The notes beneath the pieces are model-generated. The model had not been told where the DNA came from. It ran no database searches and saw only the letters and a list, made by a program, of their open reading frames with translations. A stretch of DNA of 64,000 nucleotides from Acidobacteriota bacterium (GTDB lineage Bacteria; Acidobacteriota; Terriglobia; Terriglobales; SCQP01), in the NCBI GenBank assembly GCA_027459505.1, contig DAIDIE010000006.1:57722-121721 (forward strand), written 5' to 3'. The position numbers and the translations under genes were made by a program. Below, in pieces: positions 45,172 to 54,942 of this stretch (its first letter is position 1; every line of letters begins with the position of its first letter).

Positions 45172-46130
45172 TGTGGTGCTCCTGACATGCTGGGCGCCGC
45201 GACCGCCGCTCTGGTTCCGGGCGCAGGCGGGTGTGCTGGCGTTGGCGGCGGCGCCTGGATACCCGACAGCCGGATGAGCGTGTATCCGGATGGCTGGCGC
45301 AATACAAAGCGGTTCCGCGGCAGGGGTTGATTGAGCTTCAGCTTCTCAATCCTCAACTTGATCGAATACTGCTCCTGGGGGCGTTGAATGACAATTACTT
45401 TGGGGAAGGCGATGCCCTGCACGGTCATGAACTCGCCATAGGAAGCTTCCGTCGCCACGTTGCCATGGTCATCGTAGATGAGCTGGCGGCGGGGCAGCAG
45501 ATCAAAGCGGCTGAAGCTGATACGGCGCACCAGCCGGCTGACGCCGTTCTGTGGCGGATTGAAGACCAGGACGTCGTAAAGCGCCTTGGTATCCGCATTG
45601 TCATTCATGGCCGCGACCACTTCATTGGGGGCAATGGGATTGATGAGCAGCGCTTGCAGGATAATCTGCGGACGCAGGCGCTCCAGAGGGTTCTTCACCT
45701 GCGCGGGAATAACATTGTTTAGCCCGGTAATGAACTTGCTCTGGGGCGGAATCGACAGCTCGAACTGATTTCCATCGGAGGCCATATCGAACAGTGTGCC
45801 CACAATCGAGAACTGACCAATGAGGCGGATATCCTGGGGCTTGCGGACCAGCAGGTAGGCATTTATATCACGGTATTCGGTGACGGTACCCGTCTTGTCG
45901 CCACCCGTGCTGGCCACCAGGGTGAGCTTGGCATTCAGGGTCCGGATGCGATTGGCGCCAGAGTTCAGGATACTGACGAGCTGCGGGAGGGTGGCCGTGC
46001 GCATGGGGATCCGCGGCAAGCGCGCGACCTTGCGCTTATGCCAGAACAGTCCACAGCCCGTGCTGGTAACGGCGCTGGCGAGAAGGAGGATGACGAGAAT
46101 TCTCGTCCTGGCTGGAGCTTGCAGGGACAT
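45168..46130 (-). CDS. LolA/LolB-like lipoprotein
   Basis: A 320-residue lipoprotein with signal ARTRILVILLLASAVTSTGC and the lipidated Cys26. The mature region resembles the LolA-like or DUF4292 half-barrel that binds lipid chains: RIRTLNAKLTLVASTGG, INAYLLVRKPQDIRLIGQFSIVGTLFDMASDGNQFELSIP, and SYGEFMTVQGIAFPKVIVIQRPQEQYSIKLRIEKLKLNQPLPRNRFVL. The C-terminus is a Pro/Ala-rich tail. The start ATG 46130 is taken as it keeps the signal near the N-terminus; a TTG 12 bases upstream has GAGAG before it. First gene of the operon leading to glmM. Confidence 0.78.
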   Translation of the reverse strand: MSLQAPARTRILVILLLASAVTSTGCGLFWHKRKVARLPRIPMRTATLPQLVSILNSGANRIRTLNAKLTLVASTGGDKTGTVTEYRDINAYLLVRKPQDIRLIGQFSIVGTLFDMASDGNQFELSIPPQSKFITGLNNVIPAQVKNPLERLRPQIILQALLINPIAPNEVVAAMNDNADTKALYDVLVFNPPQNGVSRLVRRISFSRFDLLPRRQLIYDDHGNVATEASYGEFMTVQGIAFPKVIVIQRPQEQYSIKLRIEKLKLNQPLPRNRFVLRQPSGYTLIRLSGIQAPPPTPAHPPAPGTRAAVAAPSMSGAPQ

Positions 46131-46399
46131 GAGGAAGGCCAACTCTCAATTGTACTGGATCGTCAGCAGGCTGCCGGGCAGGACAGCGGGCCGGATGCGC
46201 CTATCCTCGTCCCGCCGCGAGCTGACGCGCGGTATGATACGGGAGAGTTACCGTAGTGTTTTTCCGCTGGCGGGAGGGCGTAGCGAGATCCGCCGGGGAG
46301 GCACCGGTTCCCATTTTTCAACGTCGATATTCCGGAAGCTTCATTGAGTGTTTGCACAATCGAGAGCTCCCAACGCCGGGCTTTCTATAAGGAGATGAG

Positions 46400-46741
46400 A
46401 TGAAAAAGCTGATTGCAACCGTCGCCCTGGTAAGTTGCTTTGGCCTGATTGCCGCCGCCAAGGATTCCACCCTGGTTGGCCGGGTGGCCGATTCAAGCTG
46501 TGGCACTGGAACCAACGCCGCCTGCGTGAAGAAGTGCTGGACCAAGGGCGCCAAAGCCATGATCGTGACCCGCAATGGCAAGAAATACACGGTATCGAAC
46601 ATGAGCGCCGTGAAAGCTTACGCTGGCGACCTGGTGCGTGTCCAGGGCGACGTCAGCGGAACCAGCGTAAAAGTCGAAAAAGTGAAGGTGCTGAAGGCAG
46701 CCAAGGCGAGCAGCCACGCCATGAGCGGCATGAGCATGTAG
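46400..46741 (+). CDS. Small secreted Cys-containing protein
   Basis: A 113-residue exported protein. After the signal peptide MKKLIATVALVSCFGLIAAA comes LVGRVADSSCGTGTNAACVKKCWTKGAKAMIVTRNGKKYTVSN and a beta-rich end. The arrangement of GxxxDSxCG, then C..xCxxxGAKxxxV, then a YxVSN strand is a pattern frequent in small secreted proteins of Acidobacteriota and Planctomycetota, possibly DUF5818; the function is unknown. Three Cys may bind metal or form disulfides. The start ATG follows AAGGAG. The C-terminus ends MSGMSM. It converges with the ribosomal cluster across a strong hairpin. Confidence 0.8.
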   Translation: MKKLIATVALVSCFGLIAAAKDSTLVGRVADSSCGTGTNAACVKKCWTKGAKAMIVTRNGKKYTVSNMSAVKAYAGDLVRVQGDVSGTSVKVEKVKVLKAAKASSHAMSGMSM

Positions 46742-46824
46742 GGGTTGAGAGTTGTCCGCAGGGACGGCGGGGCCGCTTTTGTCCCAGTCTTCCGGTGCCG
46801 GGAACAATCCACCCCAAGCGCGAG

Positions 46825-46853
46825 AAAGGGCGCGGCCTTCGGCCGCGCCCTTT
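46825..46853. terminator. Terminator at the end of the ribosomal cluster
   Basis: AAAGGGCGCGGCC and GGCCGCGCCCTTT form a perfect 13-bp stem with a TTC loop, ending in TTT on both strands. It closes the minus-strand rplQ operon and the plus-strand small secreted gene. Confidence 0.85.
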
Positions 46854-46885
46854 CCATTTGCCATTTAAAAGTCCGGAGTCGATAG

Positions 46886-47362
46886 CTACTCTTCCGAGCC
46901 GGGTTCGCCTTCCTGGCTCTTGGACAGCTCCTCGGCGGCCTGACGCTGGGCTTCAGCTTTCTTCTCCAGCAATTCAGCGCGCTTCTCACGCTTCTTCTGG
47001 ATGACGGCCTCGCTTCCCAGGTACTCGATGTAGGCGATCTCGGCGTTATCACCGGCACGGAAGCCCGCCTTGATGATGCGGGTGTAGCCGCCCTGGCGAT
47101 CGCCGAAACGCGCGGCGATTTCAAAGAGCTTTTCCACGGCGCGGGGATCCTGCAGGAAAGCGGCGGCCTGGCGGCGGGCATGCTCGTTGCCGCGCTTTCC
47201 CAAGGTGATCATGCGCTCCGCCCAGGGGCGGATCGCCTTGGCTTTGGGCACGGTCGTTTGAATACGCTCTTCCAGAACCAGCGAGGTGGTCAGGTTCCGC
47301 AGCAGCGCGCGGCGGTGCGCGGTGTTGCGCCCCAGTTTCTTACCAGCATTCAGATGTCGCAT
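46886..47362 (-). CDS. rplQ: 50S ribosomal protein L17
   Basis: L17 binds domain III of 23S rRNA near the exit-tunnel opening. The 158 residues start [24 protein letters not shown] and include [31 protein letters not shown]. Family members average about 120, so the last 40 residues ([21 protein letters not shown] and on) are an extension, charged and helix-forming. Last gene of the cluster, 55 bases past rpoA. Confidence 0.97.
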   Translation of the reverse strand: MRHLNAGKKLGRNTAHRRALLRNLTTSLVLEERIQTTVPKAKAIRPWAERMITLGKRGNEHARRQAAAFLQDPRAVEKLFEIAARFGDRQGGYTRIIKAGFRAGDNAEIAYIEYLGSEAVIQKKREKRAELLEKKAEAQRQAAEELSKSQEGEPGSEE

Positions 47363-47417
47363 AAAACCTATCCCAGTGCGCCGCCCGGGGCGGCGGCAAG
47401 TAATTACGGGCGAAGAG

Positions 47418-48413
47418 CTAGAGCGTCTCCCCGCTGCCGGCCACCGGATTGCCCTGTTCGTCGATGCGCATACCGAGGGACAGGCCCATAGTGGCCAAAA
47501 TTTCCTTAATTTCGTTGAGCGATTTACGGCCGAAGTTCTTGGTCTTCAGCATCTCGCTCTCGCTCTTCTGCACCAGCTCGCCGATGGTCTGGATATTGGC
47601 GTTCTTGAGGCAGTTATAGGAGCGCACGGAAAGCTCCAACTCCTCAACCGAGCGGTTCAGATTGTCGTTGCGCAGGTGAAATCCGCGCGCTTCGGAATGA
47701 TCTCCGCCTTCGAGCGACTCCTCGAAGTTGATGAAGATATTCATGTGGTCTTTGAGCAACTTGGCGGCCAGGCCGACGGAATCGGCGGGGCGCACGGCGC
47801 CGTTCGTCCAGACTTCCAGGACGAGGCGGTCATAATCGGTGGTCTGGCCGAGACGGGCGGCATCGACGGTGTAGTTGCACTTGCGCACGGGCGAGTGCAC
47901 GCTGTCGACGGGGATGAAGCCGATGGCCAAGTCGTCATCGTAGTTGCGGTCGGCGGAAACGTAGCCGCGGCCGGCCTTGAGGCGCAGTTCCATATCCAGA
48001 CTGCCGCCTTCACTGACGGTAGCGATGTAGACATCCTTGTCCAGCACGTCAACGTCGCTGTCGCCCTCGATCATGCCCGAGGTGACGACCCCAGGCTTAT
48101 CGGCGCGCAGGTAGACATGCTTGGGACCATCCACGTTGAGGCGGAAGGGAATCTGCTTGAGGTTAAGGATGATATCGGTGGCGTCCTCGGCGACGCCGGG
48201 GATGGATTGAAACTCGTGTGAAACGCCTTCAATCCGCACCGCCGTGATGGCGCCTCCCTCGATGGAAGACAGGAGCACACGGCGCAGGGCGTTGCCGATG
48301 GTGTTGCCGAAGCCGCGCTCAAAGGGTTGCGCGGTGAATTTGCCATAGCGGTCGGTGAGCGTTTCCTGCTCCACGGCCAGCCGCTTCGGTTTTTGAAAAC
48401 CCTTCCAATGCAT
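47418..48413 (-). CDS. rpoA: DNA-directed RNA polymerase alpha subunit
   Basis: Alpha dimerises to start polymerase assembly. The 331-residue product has the N-terminal domain ([50 protein letters not shown]) and the C-terminal domain ([47 protein letters not shown]), with helix-hairpin-helix contacts to UP elements. Length and motifs are normal. It sits between rpsD and rplQ as in most bacteria. Confidence 0.99.
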   Translation of the reverse strand: MHWKGFQKPKRLAVEQETLTDRYGKFTAQPFERGFGNTIGNALRRVLLSSIEGGAITAVRIEGVSHEFQSIPGVAEDATDIILNLKQIPFRLNVDGPKHVYLRADKPGVVTSGMIEGDSDVDVLDKDVYIATVSEGGSLDMELRLKAGRGYVSADRNYDDDLAIGFIPVDSVHSPVRKCNYTVDAARLGQTTDYDRLVLEVWTNGAVRPADSVGLAAKLLKDHMNIFINFEESLEGGDHSEARGFHLRNDNLNRSVEELELSVRSYNCLKNANIQTIGELVQKSESEMLKTKNFGRKSLNEIKEILATMGLSLGMRIDEQGNPVAGSGETL

Positions 48414-48507
48414 TCAATGCCTCCCTGGGCTCCCGCGAGGGAACCGGCGTAGCGGCAAGGGCCGCTGATTTCGTTAGGCGCGGTTGCGCGACAGCGACTC
48501 CTGGGGA

Positions 48508-49137
48508 CTACTTGCTGTAGAGCTCGACGATCATCTGCTCCTGCACCGGCAGGCTGATATCCTCGCGCTTGGGCAGGCTCAGGACGCGGCCGCTGAGTTG
48601 CTCGGGCGAGAATTCCAGCCAGGCGGGAATGGACTGATGGCTGGAGACTTCGCGCGCGTGCACAATCGCGGGGACCTCACGGCTGCCTTCGCGCACGGTG
48701 ATGGTGGCGCCCGGCTTCACCTGGAAACTGGGGATGTTGACCTTGCGGCCATTGACGGCGATATGGCCGTGGCGCACCACCTGCCGCGCCTGGGGCCGCG
48801 AGGTGGCCAGACCCATCCGGTAGATCACGTTATCGAGACGGGTCTCCAACTGCGATAGCAGGAGGTCGCCGGTGACGCCGGGCTTGCGGGCGGCGCGCTC
48901 GAAGTAGTTGCGGAACTGCTGTTCCAGGACGCCATAGATACGGCGCGTCTTCTGCTTTTCACGCAGTTGCAGACCATAGCCGACGATCTTTGCGCGGCGA
49001 TCCTTGCCGTGCTGACCAGGGGCGAAATTGCGCTTTTCCACCGGGCACTTGCTGGACAGGCACTTCTCGCCCTTTAAAAAGAGCTTCATGCCTTCGCGGC
49101 GGCACAGGCGGCAAACGGGACCAATGTAACGTGCCAA
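48508..49137 (-). CDS. rpsD: 30S ribosomal protein S4, zinc-binding form
   Basis: S4 is a primary 16S rRNA binder and entry-pore protein. The 209 residues show the four-Cys zinc site ([18 protein letters not shown] and SSKC), RNFAPGQHG, and an S4-type RNA-binding domain ([34 protein letters not shown]). The start is TTG 49137: the frame reads [12 protein letters not shown], and GGAGGAG lies three bases before the TTG, while an open frame continues 63 bases upstream into noise. A non-ATG start in a ribosomal gene is worth noting. Confidence 0.97.
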   Translation of the reverse strand: MARYIGPVCRLCRREGMKLFLKGEKCLSSKCPVEKRNFAPGQHGKDRRAKIVGYGLQLREKQKTRRIYGVLEQQFRNYFERAARKPGVTGDLLLSQLETRLDNVIYRMGLATSRPQARQVVRHGHIAVNGRKVNIPSFQVKPGATITVREGSREVPAIVHAREVSSHQSIPAWLEFSPEQLSGRVLSLPKREDISLPVQEQMIVELYSK

Positions 49138-49212
49138 AATCTCCTCCAAAACTTGCGGCCGGGGTGCCCGGGGCGGGCGCACATTCCGGCGGAAAACCAA
49201 TTGAGCGATGGC

Positions 49213-49626
49213 TCAGACGCGGCGCTTTTTGGGCGGGCGGCAGCCATTGTGCGGGATGGGGGTGAAGTCCTTGATGACCCGGACTTCCAAACCCGCGGTC
49301 GCCAGCGAACGGATGGCGGTTTCGCGGCCCGAGCCGGGCCCCTTGACGCGCACTTCCACCTGGCGCATGCCCATATCGCGGGCAATGCCGGCGGCGCGTA
49401 CGGCGGCCTGGCCGGCGGCGAAGGGCGTGCCCTTGCGGCTGCCGCGGAAGCCCAGCGATCCGGCGCTGGACCAGGCCACGACGCGGCCGTCCAGATCGGA
49501 AATGGTGACCAGCGTGTTGTTGAAGCTGGCCTGAATATGCGCGATGCCGAGAGGCACATTGCGCTTTTCTTTCTTCTTGAATGTCTTCTTTTTGGTGCTC
49601 GCCTGTTTGGCCGCCGGTTTTGCCAT
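49213..49626 (-). CDS. rpsK: 30S ribosomal protein S11
   Basis: S11 lines the platform of the small subunit near the mRNA exit. The 137-residue product has a Lys-rich N-terminus, then [49 protein letters not shown] and the conserved end [15 protein letters not shown]. Its neighbours rpsM and rpsD are the expected ones. Confidence 0.99.
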   Translation of the reverse strand: MAKPAAKQASTKKKTFKKKEKRNVPLGIAHIQASFNNTLVTISDLDGRVVAWSSAGSLGFRGSRKGTPFAAGQAAVRAAGIARDMGMRQVEVRVKGPGSGRETAIRSLATAGLEVRVIKDFTPIPHNGCRPPKKRRV

Positions 49627-49747
49627 ACTGATCTCGTTCGCCTCGAGCCCGCCATGGCGGGCGCTTCACATCTGTACCGAATAATGCGGCGCCGGCCAAG
49701 CGGCCGGCATGCCGCGCCGCCACGCGCGGGGCGTGGGGCGCAGGCCG

Positions 49748-50134
49748 CTAGGTCTTCGCGGTCGCCTTCTTCTTATTGGCCACCGTGCCGCGGCGCGGAC
49801 CTTTGCGGGTACGCGCGTTGGTGTGGGTGCGCTGTCCGCGCACGGGCAAGCTGCGGCGATGCCGCGAGCCGCGGTAGGAGCCGATTTCGATGAGGCGTTT
49901 GACGTTCATCGAAATTTCCTTGCGGAGATCGCCTTCCACGCCCCCTTCGGCCTCCAGCACCTTACGGATGTGGTTGACCTCGTCTTCCGTGAGGTCCTGC
50001 ACCTTCTTGCCAGGCTCCAGCCCGGCCTTGCCCAGCACGCTCAAGGCGCGCGAGCGGCCAATTCCGTAAATGTAGGTCAGCGCGATCTCGGTGCGCTTGT
50101 GGCGGGGCAAATCAACGCCTGCAATACGTGCCAT
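49748..50134 (-). CDS. rpsM: 30S ribosomal protein S13
   Basis: S13 sits at the head of the small subunit and contacts the P-site tRNA and L5. The 128 residues begin [27 protein letters not shown] and contain [43 protein letters not shown], which is diagnostic. The Lys-rich tail (NKKKATAKT) is normal. Confidence 0.99.
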   Translation of the reverse strand: MARIAGVDLPRHKRTEIALTYIYGIGRSRALSVLGKAGLEPGKKVQDLTEDEVNHIRKVLEAEGGVEGDLRKEISMNVKRLIEIGSYRGSRHRRSLPVRGQRTHTNARTRKGPRRGTVANKKKATAKT

Positions 50135-50205
50135 AACGATTCAATCCTTCCGGGTCCCACGAGCGGGCCGTTGCTACTCGGGCCTCGACGGCCCAGGCGG
50201 GGCGC

Positions 50206-50319
50206 TCAGCCCTGCCGCTGTTTGTGTTTCGGGTTCTCGCAAATCACGCGCACAACGCCCTGGCGGTGCACGATTTTGCACTTGTCACAAATCTTTTTGA
50301 CTGAAGCTCGAACTTTCAT
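50206..50319 (-). CDS. rpmJ: 50S ribosomal protein L36, zinc-binding
   Basis: A 37-residue protein too short for most ORF scans, [20 protein letters not shown] continuing [17 protein letters not shown]. The Cys11-Cys14-Cys27-His32 set is the zinc knuckle of the C+ type. It lies between infA and rpsM, its usual site. The start is a clean ATG. Confidence 0.96.
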   Translation of the reverse strand: MKVRASVKKICDKCKIVHRQGVVRVICENPKHKQRQG

Positions 50320-50360
50320 ATTCGTCCATCCGCCGGCACGCTGCGCCGGCCTCAGCTGGG

Positions 50361-50579
50361 TTACTTGTAGCGGTACACGATTCGTCCGCGGGTCAAATCG
50401 TAAGGGGACAGCTCAATGGCCACCCGGTCGCCAGGAAGAATGCGGATGAAATTCTTCCGCATTTTGCCGCTGATGTGAGCCAGCACCTGATGCTTGTTTT
50501 CCAACTCCACTTTGAACATGGCGTTGGGCAAGGGCTCCAGCACCACACCCATTACTTCAATTGCATCTTCCTTACTCAT
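50361..50579 (-). CDS. infA: Translation initiation factor IF-1
   Basis: IF-1 occupies the A site during initiation. The 72-residue OB-fold protein reads [20 protein letters not shown] and continues [51 protein letters not shown], which is full length. ATG 50579 is the family start; the frame is open upstream. It follows map in the cluster. Confidence 0.98.
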   Translation of the reverse strand: MSKEDAIEVMGVVLEPLPNAMFKVELENKHQVLAHISGKMRKNFIRILPGDRVAIELSPYDLTRGRIVYRYK

Positions 50580-50650
50580 TCCCCTCCACTCAAGCCGGCA
50601 AAACCGCTCTGTGCGCCGGAGCAGCGGCACTCCGGCGGCCCGGCGCGCAT

Positions 50651-51409
50651 TCACGGCCGGGTCAGAATCCACGGACCCTCGCGTGTGACGGCGACGGTAT
50701 GCTCAAAATGCGCCGAAAAAGCACCATCGGCGGTGACGGCCGTCCAATTGTCCGGCATCATCCGCACTTCATTAGTGCCCTGGTTGACCATCGGTTCGAT
50801 GGCCAACACCATGCCTTCTTTCAACCGTGGTCCCTGGCCGGGCACACCGTAATTGGGCACCTGCGGATCTTCGTGCAGATGCGTCCCGATGCCATGACCA
50901 ACAAACTCGCGAACGATGCTGAAGCCGGCGGCCTCCACGCGCTGCTGAACCGCGCTGGAGACGTCGCCCAGGTATTGGCCGGGGCGCACATGCTCGATGG
51001 CGGCCTGCAACGACTCTTCGGTCACCCGCAGCAGGTTACGCACAGCCGGTGGCAGCGCATCCTCACCGCCCACCGCGACGGTCGTGGCGGAGTCGCCGTA
51101 ATAACCGTCCAAAACCACGCCGCAGTCGAGCGAAACCACATCGCCACTGCGCAGGACCCGTTTGCGGGTCGGAATCCCATGCACGACCTCGTCGTTGACC
51201 GAGGCGCACAGGACACAGGGATAGCCGCGATAACCGCGAAAGGCGGAAACCGCTCCGCTCTTGCGGATAGCCTTATCGGCGACTTCTTCCAAGTCCCAGG
51301 TACTCATCCCAGGCTGCACGCACTCACGCAACTGTTGCAGCACCTGGTAGACCACCAATCCGCTGCGGCGCATCTTGTCCAGTTCCGCCGGGGTGCGGTA
51401 GTGAATCAT
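50651..51409 (-). CDS. map: Type I methionine aminopeptidase
   Basis: MAP removes the initiator methionine after deformylation. The 252 residues contain the dinuclear metal ligands Asp in [20 protein letters not shown], His in [12 protein letters not shown], Glu in [11 protein letters not shown] and Glu in FEHTVAVT. The ATG overlaps the adk stop as ATGA, which fixes the start over the upstream in-frame one. It lacks the N-terminal zinc or SH3 extension seen in some actinobacterial forms. Confidence 0.97.
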   Translation of the reverse strand: MIHYRTPAELDKMRRSGLVVYQVLQQLRECVQPGMSTWDLEEVADKAIRKSGAVSAFRGYRGYPCVLCASVNDEVVHGIPTRKRVLRSGDVVSLDCGVVLDGYYGDSATTVAVGGEDALPPAVRNLLRVTEESLQAAIEHVRPGQYLGDVSSAVQQRVEAAGFSIVREFVGHGIGTHLHEDPQVPNYGVPGQGPRLKEGMVLAIEPMVNQGTNEVRMMPDNWTAVTADGAFSAHFEHTVAVTREGPWILTRP

Positions 51410-52134
51410 GCCGCGGTGCCTCGACACGCATCCAAGGCGTTATAAATACGTTCCGTGACCACATCGGCCGGCTCAGTCCCATCGATCTGGTAAAAGCGGC
51501 CGTGGGTGCGGAAATACTCTACGAGCGGAAGCGTTTGTTGCTCATAGGTCGTCAACCGCTCCCGGATCACTTCAGGGCTGTCGTCGCCCCTCTGGATCAG
51601 CGTTGCGCCGTCAAAATCACAAACATTGTCGTGTTTAGGCGGCTGCGTTGTTCTGTGGTAGGACCGGCCGCACGAAGGGCAAGAAAGTCTTCCACTCAAG
51701 CGCTCGAAGAGGCTATTATAACCGACTGCCAGATAGAGCACAACGACTCCACCCCCACCGGTAAGGTGGTGTTTGGCCAGGAACTTAATCAGCCATTCCG
51801 TTTGCGTCACCGTCCTGGGGAATCCGTCGAGGATAAAGCCCCGCTGGCAATCGCGCTGCAGCACGCGCTCGGCCACGATTTCGCAAACAATCTTATCGGG
51901 AACCAGCTCGCCCCGCTGCATGTATTCCCAGAACTGGCGGCCGCGGGTGGTTTCGGCCCGCACAAAGGCCCGGAACATGTCGCCGGTGGAAATATGCGGA
52001 ATCTGGTAATGCGCACTGATGCGCTTGGCCTGGGTCCCCTTCCCCGCCCCCGGAACACCCAGCAGGATCACCGGCCCCACACGGTCGATTTCGTGGTGGC
52101 CTTGCGGTCCTTCGAGATGGCTAATGCGCGACAT
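51406..52134 (-). CDS. adk: Adenylate kinase with zinc-lid
   Basis: Adk catalyses ATP + AMP to 2 ADP. The 242 residues hold GVPGAGKGTQAKRIS (P-loop), the AMP site DGFPRTVTQTEWL, and a lid with CPSCGRSYHRTTQPPKHDNVCDFDGATLIQRGDDSPEVIRERLTTY. The lid carries three Cys plus Asp in the fourth position, a zinc-lid arrangement. About 20 residues precede the P-loop, more than usual, so the start could lie further downstream. Located between secY and map as in many phyla. Confidence 0.96.
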   Translation of the reverse strand: MSRISHLEGPQGHHEIDRVGPVILLGVPGAGKGTQAKRISAHYQIPHISTGDMFRAFVRAETTRGRQFWEYMQRGELVPDKIVCEIVAERVLQRDCQRGFILDGFPRTVTQTEWLIKFLAKHHLTGGGGVVVLYLAVGYNSLFERLSGRLSCPSCGRSYHRTTQPPKHDNVCDFDGATLIQRGDDSPEVIRERLTTYEQQTLPLVEYFRTHGRFYQIDGTEPADVVTERIYNALDACRGTAA

Positions 52135-52144
52135 AGAAAAAATA

Positions 52145-53545
52145 TCAGGCCCAGGTCGAACGCCGGCCGCGAACGCGGGAACTGCGGGTAAAGCCTTCGT
52201 AATGGCGCATGATCAACTGCGCTTCAATCTGCTGCGCGGTATCCATGGCAACGCCGACAACGATCAGCAGCGAGGTGCCGCCGAAGTAGAAGTTCAATCC
52301 CAGGCCATTCAGGAACCACGTCGGAAGGCCCGCCAGATAGTTGCCCAACAGCGGGACATGCTGCGCCTTGGTGCCCGCGATCAGAAATTGTGGCACTAGC
52401 GAGACCACGACAAGGTAGATCGCCCCCACCCAGGTAATGCGGGTCAGGATGCCGTTCAGGTAGTCGGAGGTCTGCTTGCCGGCGCGAATCCCGGGGATGA
52501 ACCCGCCGTACTTGCGCATATTGTCGGCGACTTCAGTGGGGTTGAAGATGATCGAGATGTAGAAGAAGGCGAAAAAGATGATCGCCGCGACGTAGATGAC
52601 GGTGTAGAGCGGGTAGCCGAAGCTCAACGCCTGAAAGGCGGGGGCCAACATGCTGTGTTTGACCCAGGGGATCATGCCCAAGGTCTGCGGGAAGGTCAGG
52701 ATGGAGGCGGCAAAGATGACAGGCATCACGCCACCGCTGTTGACGCGGATGGGGAGGTGTGTGGACTGGCCACCCATCATGCGGCGCCCGACGATGCGCT
52801 TGGCGTATTGCACAGGAATGCGGCGCTCGCTGCGCTCCACGTAAACGATAAAGCCGGTCACCGCCAGCATCAACGCCAGCAGCAACAGCAAGGCCAAGGG
52901 AGTGAGTGGCCCCCAAGTGTTGGTCTGGACCTTGCTCCAAAGGTCGGCAACCGCAGCGGGCAGGCCGACGACGATTCCGGCGAAAATGATCAACGACATG
53001 CCGTTGCCGATGCCGCGATCGGTAATCTGCTCACCCAGCCACATCACGATAGCGGAGCCGGTGGTGAGCGTAATCACGGTCATCACCACGAAGCCAATGC
53101 CGGGGTTGAGGACAAAGCTCCCACCGTTGGTAGTAGCTTTCTCCAGCGTGTAAGCGACGCCCAGGCTCTGGAAGATGGAGAGGACGATGGTGAGGTAGCG
53201 GGTGTACTGGGTGATCTTCCGGCGCCCCAGTTCGCCTTCCTTCTCCAGCTTTTCCAGGTAGGGCCAGACCACCGCCATGAGCTGCAGGATGATGGAGGCG
53301 GTGATATAGGGCATGATGCCCAAGGCAAAGACGGTAAGGCGGCTGAAGTTGCCACCGCTGAACACGTTGAGGTAGCCCAAGATGGTGCCGGCGTTCTGGT
53401 TGAAGAACTGCTGCAGCATCTGGGTATTCACCCCCGGGGTGGGGATGTGGGAACCCAGGCGATACACCGCCAGGATGAAGAAGGTAAACAGCACCCGCTT
53501 GCGGAGGTCGGTGACCTTAAAGATATTGGTTAACGCGTTCAGCAT
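52145..53545 (-). CDS. secY: Preprotein translocase subunit SecY
   Basis: The channel-forming inner-membrane subunit of the Sec translocon. The 466-residue product has ten predicted membrane segments, starts MLNALTNIFKVTDLRKRVLFT, and contains LGIMPYITASIILQLM (plug and TM2) and GMSLIIFAGIVVGLPAAV, TMGGQSTHLPIRVNSGGVMPVIFA-like and FFYISIIFNPTEVADNMRKYGGFIPGIRAG segments. The gene lies downstream of rplO by 75 bases. Confidence 0.98.
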   Translation of the reverse strand: MLNALTNIFKVTDLRKRVLFTFFILAVYRLGSHIPTPGVNTQMLQQFFNQNAGTILGYLNVFSGGNFSRLTVFALGIMPYITASIILQLMAVVWPYLEKLEKEGELGRRKITQYTRYLTIVLSIFQSLGVAYTLEKATTNGGSFVLNPGIGFVVMTVITLTTGSAIVMWLGEQITDRGIGNGMSLIIFAGIVVGLPAAVADLWSKVQTNTWGPLTPLALLLLLALMLAVTGFIVYVERSERRIPVQYAKRIVGRRMMGGQSTHLPIRVNSGGVMPVIFAASILTFPQTLGMIPWVKHSMLAPAFQALSFGYPLYTVIYVAAIIFFAFFYISIIFNPTEVADNMRKYGGFIPGIRAGKQTSDYLNGILTRITWVGAIYLVVVSLVPQFLIAGTKAQHVPLLGNYLAGLPTWFLNGLGLNFYFGGTSLLIVVGVAMDTAQQIEAQLIMRHYEGFTRSSRVRGRRSTWA

Positions 53546-53620
53546 AGAAAAGACAAACCGGCTGGAGCGAGGTCCAGCCCGAAACGGAAACTACTGCATG
53601 CGGCTGAGCCGGCGCTGGCC

Positions 53621-54061
53621 TTAGGCCAGCACCTGAACTTTGCCGCCCGCCTTTTCAATTTTCTGCCGCGCCGACTCACTGAACAAGTGAGCGGTCACGT
53701 TCAAAGCACCCTTCACCTCGCCACGGCCCAGCACTTTGACGCCGTCACGCACATGGCGGATGACGCGCTTCTGCAACAGCACCTCGGGAGTGATGTTGGT
53801 CTCGTTCAACCCGGCAAGGGTGTCGAGATTGATGGTGGCGTATTGCTTCTTGAAGATGTTCGTGAAGCCGCGCTTGGGGAGGCGGCGATGCAGCGGCATC
53901 TGGCCACCTTCAAAACCGCGAAACAGGGAGTGTCCGGAACGGGAGCGCTGGCCCTTGTGCCCACGGGTGGAGGTCTTGCCGTGTCCGGAACCCATGCCGC
54001 GCCCCACCCGTTTGCGGGGATGGGTGGCGCCTTTGGGCTTGCGAATCTGACTGAGGTTCAT
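53621..54061 (-). CDS. rplO: 50S ribosomal protein L15
   Basis: L15 is a late assembly protein with a long basic N-terminal arm. The 146 residues start MNLSQIRKPKGATHPRKRVGRGMGSGHGKTSTRGHKGQRSRSG, and the globular part ends ARQKIEKAGGKVQVLA. Family-normal length, between rpmD and secY. Confidence 0.98.
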   Translation of the reverse strand: MNLSQIRKPKGATHPRKRVGRGMGSGHGKTSTRGHKGQRSRSGHSLFRGFEGGQMPLHRRLPKRGFTNIFKKQYATINLDTLAGLNETNITPEVLLQKRVIRHVRDGVKVLGRGEVKGALNVTAHLFSESARQKIEKAGGKVQVLA

Positions 54062-54140
54062 ATATCACTCGCGCGCCGCTCGCCGGAGCGGCAGAAACCT
54101 GGCTGTTGAGGCTTGCGGGCGCGGTGAGCGCCCGCGGGAC

Positions 54141-54344
54141 TTATTGCCCGGCGTTGCCGTCAACAATGCGCACCAGGTGGGGAATCTTCTTTACCATACC
54201 GCGAATGCCGTCGTTGTCGGGGCGTTCGACGATCTGGTTGAGCTTGGTGAAACCAAGCCCTTTCACAATCAACTTCTGCCGCCAGGTGCGGCCGATGGCG
54301 CTGCGGTAGTACTGCAGACGCAGGGTTTTGTTCTGTTCCGCCAT
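54141..54344 (-). CDS. rpmD: 50S ribosomal protein L30
   Basis: A 67-residue protein, MAEQNKTLRLQYYRSAIGRT then LIVKGLGFTKLNQIVERPDNDGIRGMVKKIPHLVRIVD, the compact L30 pattern. ATG 54344 is the family start. It lies 13 bases after rpsE, in the order rpsE-rpmD-rplO. Confidence 0.97.
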   Translation of the reverse strand: MAEQNKTLRLQYYRSAIGRTWRQKLIVKGLGFTKLNQIVERPDNDGIRGMVKKIPHLVRIVDGNAGQ

Positions 54345-54357
54345 GGGGGTCCTCGGT

Positions 54358-54867
54358 TTAGAGCTCCTCGGCCGATTTGCCGCGCAGTCCGGCGACTTGA
54401 TCCTTGTCGCGGAGCTGGGTGAGGGCGGCAAAAGTGGCTTTGATCACATTGTGGGGGTTGGTGGTTCCGATGCTCTTGGTGAGCACGTTGGAAATGCCAG
54501 CCGACTCCATGACGGCGCGCACTGCTTTGCCGGCGATGACGCCGGTGCCGGTGGAGGCGGGCTTGAGCAGGACGCGTCCGCTGCCAAATCGGCCCAACAC
54601 GGCGTGCGGGATAGTGGTCTCTTGGCGATGGATGCGGACCAGGTTCTTCTTGGCCGCTTCGATGCCTTTACGGATGGCCTGGGGGACTTCCTTCGCCTTG
54701 CCGCTGCCATAGCCGACCACGGCGGCGGCGGGATCCCCGACGACGACCAGGGCGCTGAAGGAAAGGTTTTTGCCGCCCTTCACCACCTTCGTGACACGAT
54801 TAATGGACACGACCTGGTCTTTGAGTTGGAACTGATTGGCGTCGATTCGCTGCTTGATGACTGGCAT
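54358..54867 (-). CDS. rpsE: 30S ribosomal protein S5
   Basis: S5 helps maintain decoding accuracy and has an mRNA helicase role. The 169 residues include [55 protein letters not shown] and [47 protein letters not shown], all standard. Normal length. Confidence 0.98.
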   Translation of the reverse strand: MPVIKQRIDANQFQLKDQVVSINRVTKVVKGGKNLSFSALVVVGDPAAAVVGYGSGKAKEVPQAIRKGIEAAKKNLVRIHRQETTIPHAVLGRFGSGRVLLKPASTGTGVIAGKAVRAVMESAGISNVLTKSIGTTNPHNVIKATFAALTQLRDKDQVAGLRGKSAEEL

Positions 54868-54942
54868 ACGTAGTGTTTTTCCTGGGTGCCGCTGCGGCCG
54901 GGCCGGCGGACAGCGGCGCCCACCCGCGAGGGTGGCGCCGGA

